From an uncultured Oscillospiraceae bacterium (GTDB lineage Bacteria; Bacillota; Clostridia; Oscillospirales; Acutalibacteraceae), in contig USCI01000103.1 in the NCBI GenBank assembly GCA_900553255.1, positions 1-7,373 on the forward strand: a stretch of DNA of 7,373 nucleotides. Direction: 5' to 3'. Below the pieces are notes generated by a model. The model worked only from the letters and a program-made list of their open reading frames with translations. It made no database searches and had not been told where the DNA came from. The position numbers and the translations under genes were made by a program. Positions 3,729 to 7,373 of the stretch are shown here, in pieces; the stretch's first letter is position 1; each line of letters starts with the position of its first letter.

Positions 3729-4770
3729 GCAATGGTATCGCAAAAGCGGCCCGGAGGGCGACGTGGTCATAAGCACCCGGATCCGTCTGGCCCGCAACCT
3801 GCGCGGTTACCCCTTCCCCGCCAGCATGGACGACGAGCAGAAGGCCCGGCTGGTGGACACCATCACCGCCGCCGCCAAAACGGCGGCCGGCACGGTCGAC
3901 GGCATCGGGACACTCAACGTTATGCCGATGGAAAACCTGCCGCCGATGCGGGCGATGAGCTTGGTGGAGCGCCACCTGATCAGCCCGGAATTTGCCCGCA
4001 ACGGCAAGGGCAGCGCGCTGCTGCTGTCCGAGGACGAGTCGGTGAGCCTGATGCTCAACGAGGAGGATCATCTGCGGCTGCAGGTGATGTTCCCGGGCAT
4101 GGCGCCTGATGAAGCGTATCGTCTGGCCGACGAACTCGATACCCGGCTGGACGAGCAGCTGCATTTTGCCTTCGATGACCGGCTCGGTTATCTGACCCAG
4201 TGCCCAACCAACCTCGGCACCGGCATGCGTGCTTCCCTGATGCTGCATCTGCCCGCCCTGCAGGAACGCGGCGCTCTGCAGCAGCTGGCCAACACGGTAG
4301 CCAAGCTCGGCCTCACCATCCGCGGCCTGTACGGCGAAGGAAGCCGTTCGGAGGGCGCCATCTACCAGCTGTCCAATCAGGTCAGCCTCGGCATTTCCGA
4401 GCAGGCGGCCATTGAAAACCTCAAAGGCATCGCCGCGCAGATCATCCGTGAGGAACGCGCAGCGCGCGAACAGCTGAAAAAGGACAGCCGGTTTGAGGAC
4501 CGTGTCTGGCGGTCGCTCGGCATCCTGTGCACCGCCCGGCTGCTGACCGGCGACGAGTTTATGGCGCTGATCTCCAACCTGCGGGTCGGCGTTTCCCTCG
4601 GCTGTCTGGAAGGCGTGGATCTGGATGTAATCGGCGGGCTGATCAACGATGTACAGCCCGCCACCCTGATGGCGGACGCCGGCGAAGAGCTGGAGCCTGC
4701 ACAGCGGGATGCCCTGCGTGCCCGCATTGTACGCGAGCGGCTGACGCCGGCGCTCATCGGGCAGGCATAA
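3715..4770 (+). CDS. mcsB: McsB, protein-arginine kinase
   Basis: The 351-residue protein belongs to the phosphagen-kinase fold family and phosphorylates arginine side chains in proteins with ATP. STRIRLARN (20-28) is the N-terminal nucleotide-binding arginine motif, NEEDHLRLQ (115-123) carries the acidic catalytic residues, CPTNLGTGMRAS (163-174) holds the active-site Cys, and RGLYGEGS with QLSNQVSLG is the C-terminal catalytic part. RDALRA (331-336) matches the RDxxRA allosteric phosphoarginine pocket known from Bacillus McsB. The catalytic landmarks seen are all intact. The frame is open from 3676, but ATG 3715 is chosen: GGAGG (3701-3705) lies nine bases before it, and MTTNKQWYRKSG is the family-like N-terminus. 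It overlaps mcsA by 14 bases and ends 31 bp before clpC. Its targets include CtsR and unfolded proteins, which the phosphoarginine mark directs to ClpC-ClpP. Confidence 0.97.
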   Translation: MTTNKQWYRKSGPEGDVVISTRIRLARNLRGYPFPASMDDEQKARLVDTITAAAKTAAGTVDGIGTLNVMPMENLPPMRAMSLVERHLISPEFARNGKGSALLLSEDESVSLMLNEEDHLRLQVMFPGMAPDEAYRLADELDTRLDEQLHFAFDDRLGYLTQCPTNLGTGMRASLMLHLPALQERGALQQLANTVAKLGLTIRGLYGEGSRSEGAIYQLSNQVSLGISEQAAIENLKGIAAQIIREERAAREQLKKDSRFEDRVWRSLGILCTARLLTGDEFMALISNLRVGVSLGCLEGVDLDVIGGLINDVQPATLMADAGEELEPAQRDALRARIVRERLTPALIGQA

Positions 4771-4801
4771 TTTTCCCCCCGCAGGAAAAGGAGGAGCATT
4801 T

Positions 4802-7285
4802 ATGTATCGTTTTAAAGGATTTACCGAAAAAGCCAATACAGCGCTCAATCTCGCGGTCGAGGCCGCACAGGAGCTTGGGCATACCTATATCGGCACCGAG
4901 CATATCGTGCTCGGGCTGCTGCGTGAGGGCACCGGTGTTGCCGCCTCGGTTCTCGGCGGACGCGGCGTGACGGCGGCGCAGTATCTTGACAAAATCATCG
5001 AGGCGGAGTCGAGCGGCAGCTTCAGCCGGCTGACGCCGGAGGATTTCACGCCGCGCGCCAAAAAGGCAATGGAAATGGCGCTCGCCGAAGCAAGCGCCAT
5101 GCAGCACGGCTATGTCGGCACCGAACATGTTCTGGCGGCGGTGCTGCACGATGAAAACAGCGTGGCGGTGCGGCTGCTTGAAGCGCTCGGCGCGCGTCCG
5201 GAGGAGCTGTACGCCGATATTGCCAAGGCGATCGGCAGCGGTTCGCTGCAGACCTCGGCGGCGGACGGCGTCCGCGGCGGCAAAACGGCTGCGCGGGGCG
5301 GCGGCAAGACCCCGACCCTCGACCAGTTCGGCCGGGACCTGACCGCGATGGCCAAGGAAGGCAAGCTGGATCCCGTCATCGGCCGCGGACCGGAAATTGA
5401 GCGGGTGATCCAGATCCTCTCCCGGCGGACCAAAAACAACCCCTGTCTGATTGGCGAGCCGGGTGTAGGCAAAACGGCGGTCGCCGAAGGGCTCGCCCAG
5501 AAAATCGCCGCCGACGAGGTGCCGGAGCTGCTGCGAGGCAAACGGGTGGTTACCCTCGATCTGACCGGCATGGTGGCCGGCACCAAATATCGCGGCGATT
5601 TCGAGGAACGGATCAAAAACGCCATCGACGAGGTCATTAAGGCCGGCGACGTGATCCTGTTCATCGACGAAATCCACACCCTGATCGGTGCGGGCGCCGC
5701 GGAAGGCGCAGTGGACGCCGCCAACATCCTCAAGCCCTCCCTGGCGCGGGGCGAGTTGCAGATCATCGGCGCGACCACCCTCGACGAATACCGCAAGCAC
5801 ATCGAAAAGGACGCGGCGCTCGAACGCCGTTTCCAGCCGGTGACGGTCGGCGAGCCGACCGCAGAGGAATCGGTGCAGATCCTCAAGGGGCTGCGAGACC
5901 GGTATGAGGCACATCATAAGGTCAAGATTACCGACGAAGCGATCGAGGCCGCCGTACGGCTGTCTATCCGGTATATCGCCGACCGGTATCTGCCGGACAA
6001 GGCCATCGACCTGATCGACGAAGCGGCTTCCCGCGTGCGGCTGCGCGCCTTTACGGCGCCGCCGGACATGAAGGAGCTCGAAGACGAAACCAAGCGGCTG
6101 GCCGAGGAGAAAAAGGCCGCCGTCAACGAGCAGGATTTTGAACGCGCGGCACGGCTGCGCGACGAGGAAAAGGAAACCGCCGCTAAGCTCGCCGAGCTTA
6201 AGGAGCAGTGGCAGGAGAAAAATGCCGGCATTACCGGCGCGGTATCCGAAAAGGAAATCGCCGAAATTGTCTCGAGCTGGACCGGCGTGCCGGTCGTACA
6301 GCTCACCGAAGCGGAAGGCCAGCGGCTGCTGAAAATGGAGGACATTCTCCATGAACGGATCGTCGGCCAGAACGAAGCGGTCAGCGCGGTCGCGCGGGCG
6401 ATCCGGCGCGGACGCGTAGGGCTGAAGGATCCCAAACGGCCCATCGGCTCGTTTATCTTCCTCGGCCCTACCGGTGTGGGCAAAACCGAGCTGTGCAAGG
6501 CGCTCGCTGAGGCGATGTTCGGCGATGAAAACGCCATCATCCGGCTGGATATGTCCGAATATATGGAAAAGCACACCGTCTCCCGCATGGTCGGCTCGCC
6601 TCCGGGCTATGTCGGCTACGACGAAGGCGGACAGCTGACCGAGAAAATCCGGCGCAAGCCCTATTCGGTGGTGTTGTTCGATGAGATCGAAAAAGCCCAT
6701 CCGGATGTCTTCAACCTGCTTCTGCAGATCCTGGAGGACGGTATCCTCACCGACGCGCAGGGCCGGCGGGTGGATTTCCGCAACACGGTAATCATCATGA
6801 CCTCCAACGTCGGCGCCCGGCTGATCACCGAAAAGCATTCCATGGGCTTTGCAAGCGTATCGGACGGCGAGGCGGATCAGTCCCGCATCCGTGAAAACGT
6901 GATGGGCGAGCTCAAGCGCGCCTTCCGGCCGGAATTCCTCAACCGCGTGGACGACATCATCGTCTTCCGCCAGCTGACCCAAGCGGACATCCAGGAAATT
7001 GCCCGGCGGATGATGCGCCAGCTCAACAAGCGGCTGGCCGACATGGATATGAAGCTCGAGGTGCGTCCTGCCGCCGTGGAGGAAATTGCCAAGGAGGGCT
7101 TCGACCCGGTTTACGGTGCCCGGCCGCTGCGGCGTGCCATCCAAACCAAAATTGAGGACGCCCTGGCCGAGCAGCTGCTCGAAGGGCGCTTCCAGGCCGG
7201 CGACACGATTGCCGTCGACTGCGAAAACGGCATCTTCACCTTCACCACCGCCGCCCCAGCCGAGCAGGAACCGGCAAAGGCTTAA
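4802..7285 (+). CDS. clpC: ClpC, AAA+ unfoldase of the ClpCP protease
   Basis: This 827-residue protein is slightly longer than Bacillus subtilis ClpC (810). The N-domain (1-150) has two Clp_N repeats, beginning FTEKANTALNLA and FTPRAKKAMEMA, which bind adaptors and phosphoarginine. A Gly/Arg-rich linker (about 155-178) follows. D1 has Walker A GEPGVGKT (218-225) and Walker B VILFIDEIH (284-292). The middle domain contains a UVR-like coiled segment (NEQDFERAARLRDEEKE, about 442-458), which identifies ClpC rather than ClpB. D2 has Walker A GPTGVGKT (555-562), the pore loop PPGYVGYDEGG and Walker B VVLFDEIEKAHP (623-634). The C-terminal tail is Ala/Pro/Glu-rich. AAAAGGAGG lies seven bases before the ATG. 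It is the last gene of the operon, and two stem-loops follow it. ClpC unfolds substrates and feeds them to ClpP, which is not encoded here. Confidence 0.97.
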   Translation: MYRFKGFTEKANTALNLAVEAAQELGHTYIGTEHIVLGLLREGTGVAASVLGGRGVTAAQYLDKIIEAESSGSFSRLTPEDFTPRAKKAMEMALAEASAMQHGYVGTEHVLAAVLHDENSVAVRLLEALGARPEELYADIAKAIGSGSLQTSAADGVRGGKTAARGGGKTPTLDQFGRDLTAMAKEGKLDPVIGRGPEIERVIQILSRRTKNNPCLIGEPGVGKTAVAEGLAQKIAADEVPELLRGKRVVTLDLTGMVAGTKYRGDFEERIKNAIDEVIKAGDVILFIDEIHTLIGAGAAEGAVDAANILKPSLARGELQIIGATTLDEYRKHIEKDAALERRFQPVTVGEPTAEESVQILKGLRDRYEAHHKVKITDEAIEAAVRLSIRYIADRYLPDKAIDLIDEAASRVRLRAFTAPPDMKELEDETKRLAEEKKAAVNEQDFERAARLRDEEKETAAKLAELKEQWQEKNAGITGAVSEKEIAEIVSSWTGVPVVQLTEAEGQRLLKMEDILHERIVGQNEAVSAVARAIRRGRVGLKDPKRPIGSFIFLGPTGVGKTELCKALAEAMFGDENAIIRLDMSEYMEKHTVSRMVGSPPGYVGYDEGGQLTEKIRRKPYSVVLFDEIEKAHPDVFNLLLQILEDGILTDAQGRRVDFRNTVIIMTSNVGARLITEKHSMGFASVSDGEADQSRIRENVMGELKRAFRPEFLNRVDDIIVFRQLTQADIQEIARRMMRQLNKRLADMDMKLEVRPAAVEEIAKEGFDPVYGARPLRRAIQTKIEDALAEQLLEGRFQAGDTIAVDCENGIFTFTTAAPAEQEPAKA

Positions 7286-7322
7286 AAATCCGCCTGCGGT
7301 TTTTCAAACCGCAGGCGGATTT
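7286..7322 (+). terminator. Stem-loop terminator 1 after clpC
   Basis: AAATCCGCCTGCGGTTT (7286-7302) is fully complementary to 7306-7322 around a TTC loop, a 17-bp stem starting right after the clpC TAA. In practice the inner A-T pairs may open into a larger loop. The T run after the stem is short, so termination may be partial, with 3'-end protection as an added role. Confidence 0.85.
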
Positions 7323-7335
7323 CAGCCTGTCAAAG

Positions 7336-7359
7336 AAGTCGCCAAAAGGCGGCTTTTTT
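7336..7359 (+). terminator. Intrinsic terminator 2 after clpC
   Basis: AAGTCGCC, an AAAA loop, and GGCGGCTT form a short GC-rich stem with one G-T pair, followed by six T (7354-7359). This is the classical intrinsic form with a good T tract. It backs up the first stem-loop and separates clpC from whatever follows. Confidence 0.85.
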
Positions 7360-7361
7360 GG

Positions 7362-7367
7362 TATAAT
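7362..7367 (+). promoter_or_regulatory. Possible -10 box of the next gene
   Basis: A perfect TATAAT lies three bases after the T tract of the terminator. The sequence 17 bases upstream (TCGCCA) is not a -35 match, and the window ends six bases later, so this is only a candidate start for a gene outside the window. Confidence 0.3.
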
Positions 7368-7373
7368 GGAGAG

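Noticed and set aside
3628..4848. Long minus-strand open frame opposite mcsB.
   Set aside because: It is a shadow of mcsB and the ends of its neighbours. The translation is low-complexity and no promoter or ribosome site supports it.
4754..7144. Very long open frame (about 796 codons) antisense to clpC.
   Set aside because: It lies wholly opposite clpC, whose domains and ribosome site are unmistakable. High-GC codon usage leaves the opposite strand free of stops. It has no recognisable domain and no independent start signal.

Overview
The window looks like chromosomal DNA from a low-GC-lineage Gram-positive (Firmicutes), most likely a fairly GC-rich clostridial relative such as an Oscillospirales member. 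The basis is a complete ctsR-mcsA-mcsB-clpC operon, strong AGGAGG-type ribosome binding sites and consensus sigma-A promoters. The genus cannot be fixed from the sequence alone. No RNA gene, CRISPR array or complete mobile element was seen.

Left edge (1-395): an AT-rich patch, about 40% G+C by hand count against roughly 60% in a sampled line of mcsB. It holds the 5' part of a minus-strand gene of a prenyltransferase/squalene-cyclase-like alpha-barrel family. The start codon and the conserved frame disagree by one base. The reading frame also leaves recognisable sequence near position 18, where an IS3-type end may begin. It is treated as a pseudogene remnant.

Minus-strand block (396-1843): a consensus sigma-A promoter drives a two-gene unit, a cytoplasmic GH43-type glycosidase followed by a small bacterial PH-domain protein with an EF-hand/TSP3-like loop at its N-terminus. 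A strong stem-loop separates this unit from the next.

Divergent small-gene block (1859-2554): two tandem paralogous minus-strand genes encode 45- and 43-residue Cys-rich single-helix proteins that share MC-x-RNLF and a CGCGC terminus. Across a 179-bp divergent gap lies a 61-residue His/Pro-rich plus-strand gene. The gap holds a symmetric motif that resembles two overlapping back-to-back sigma-G-like promoters. These genes are the least explained part of the window.

Plus-strand block (2575-7359): the class III heat-shock operon. A sigma-A promoter is framed by two CtsR operators that form a near-perfect 17-bp inverted repeat. CtsR (repressor), McsA (zinc-binding activator), McsB (protein-arginine kinase) and ClpC (AAA+ unfoldase) follow in tight array. 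CtsR represses the promoter. McsA-activated McsB phosphorylates arginines on CtsR and on misfolded proteins, and ClpC with ClpP (not in the window) degrades the marked proteins. Two consecutive stem-loops close the operon, followed by a TATAAT that may belong to the next gene.
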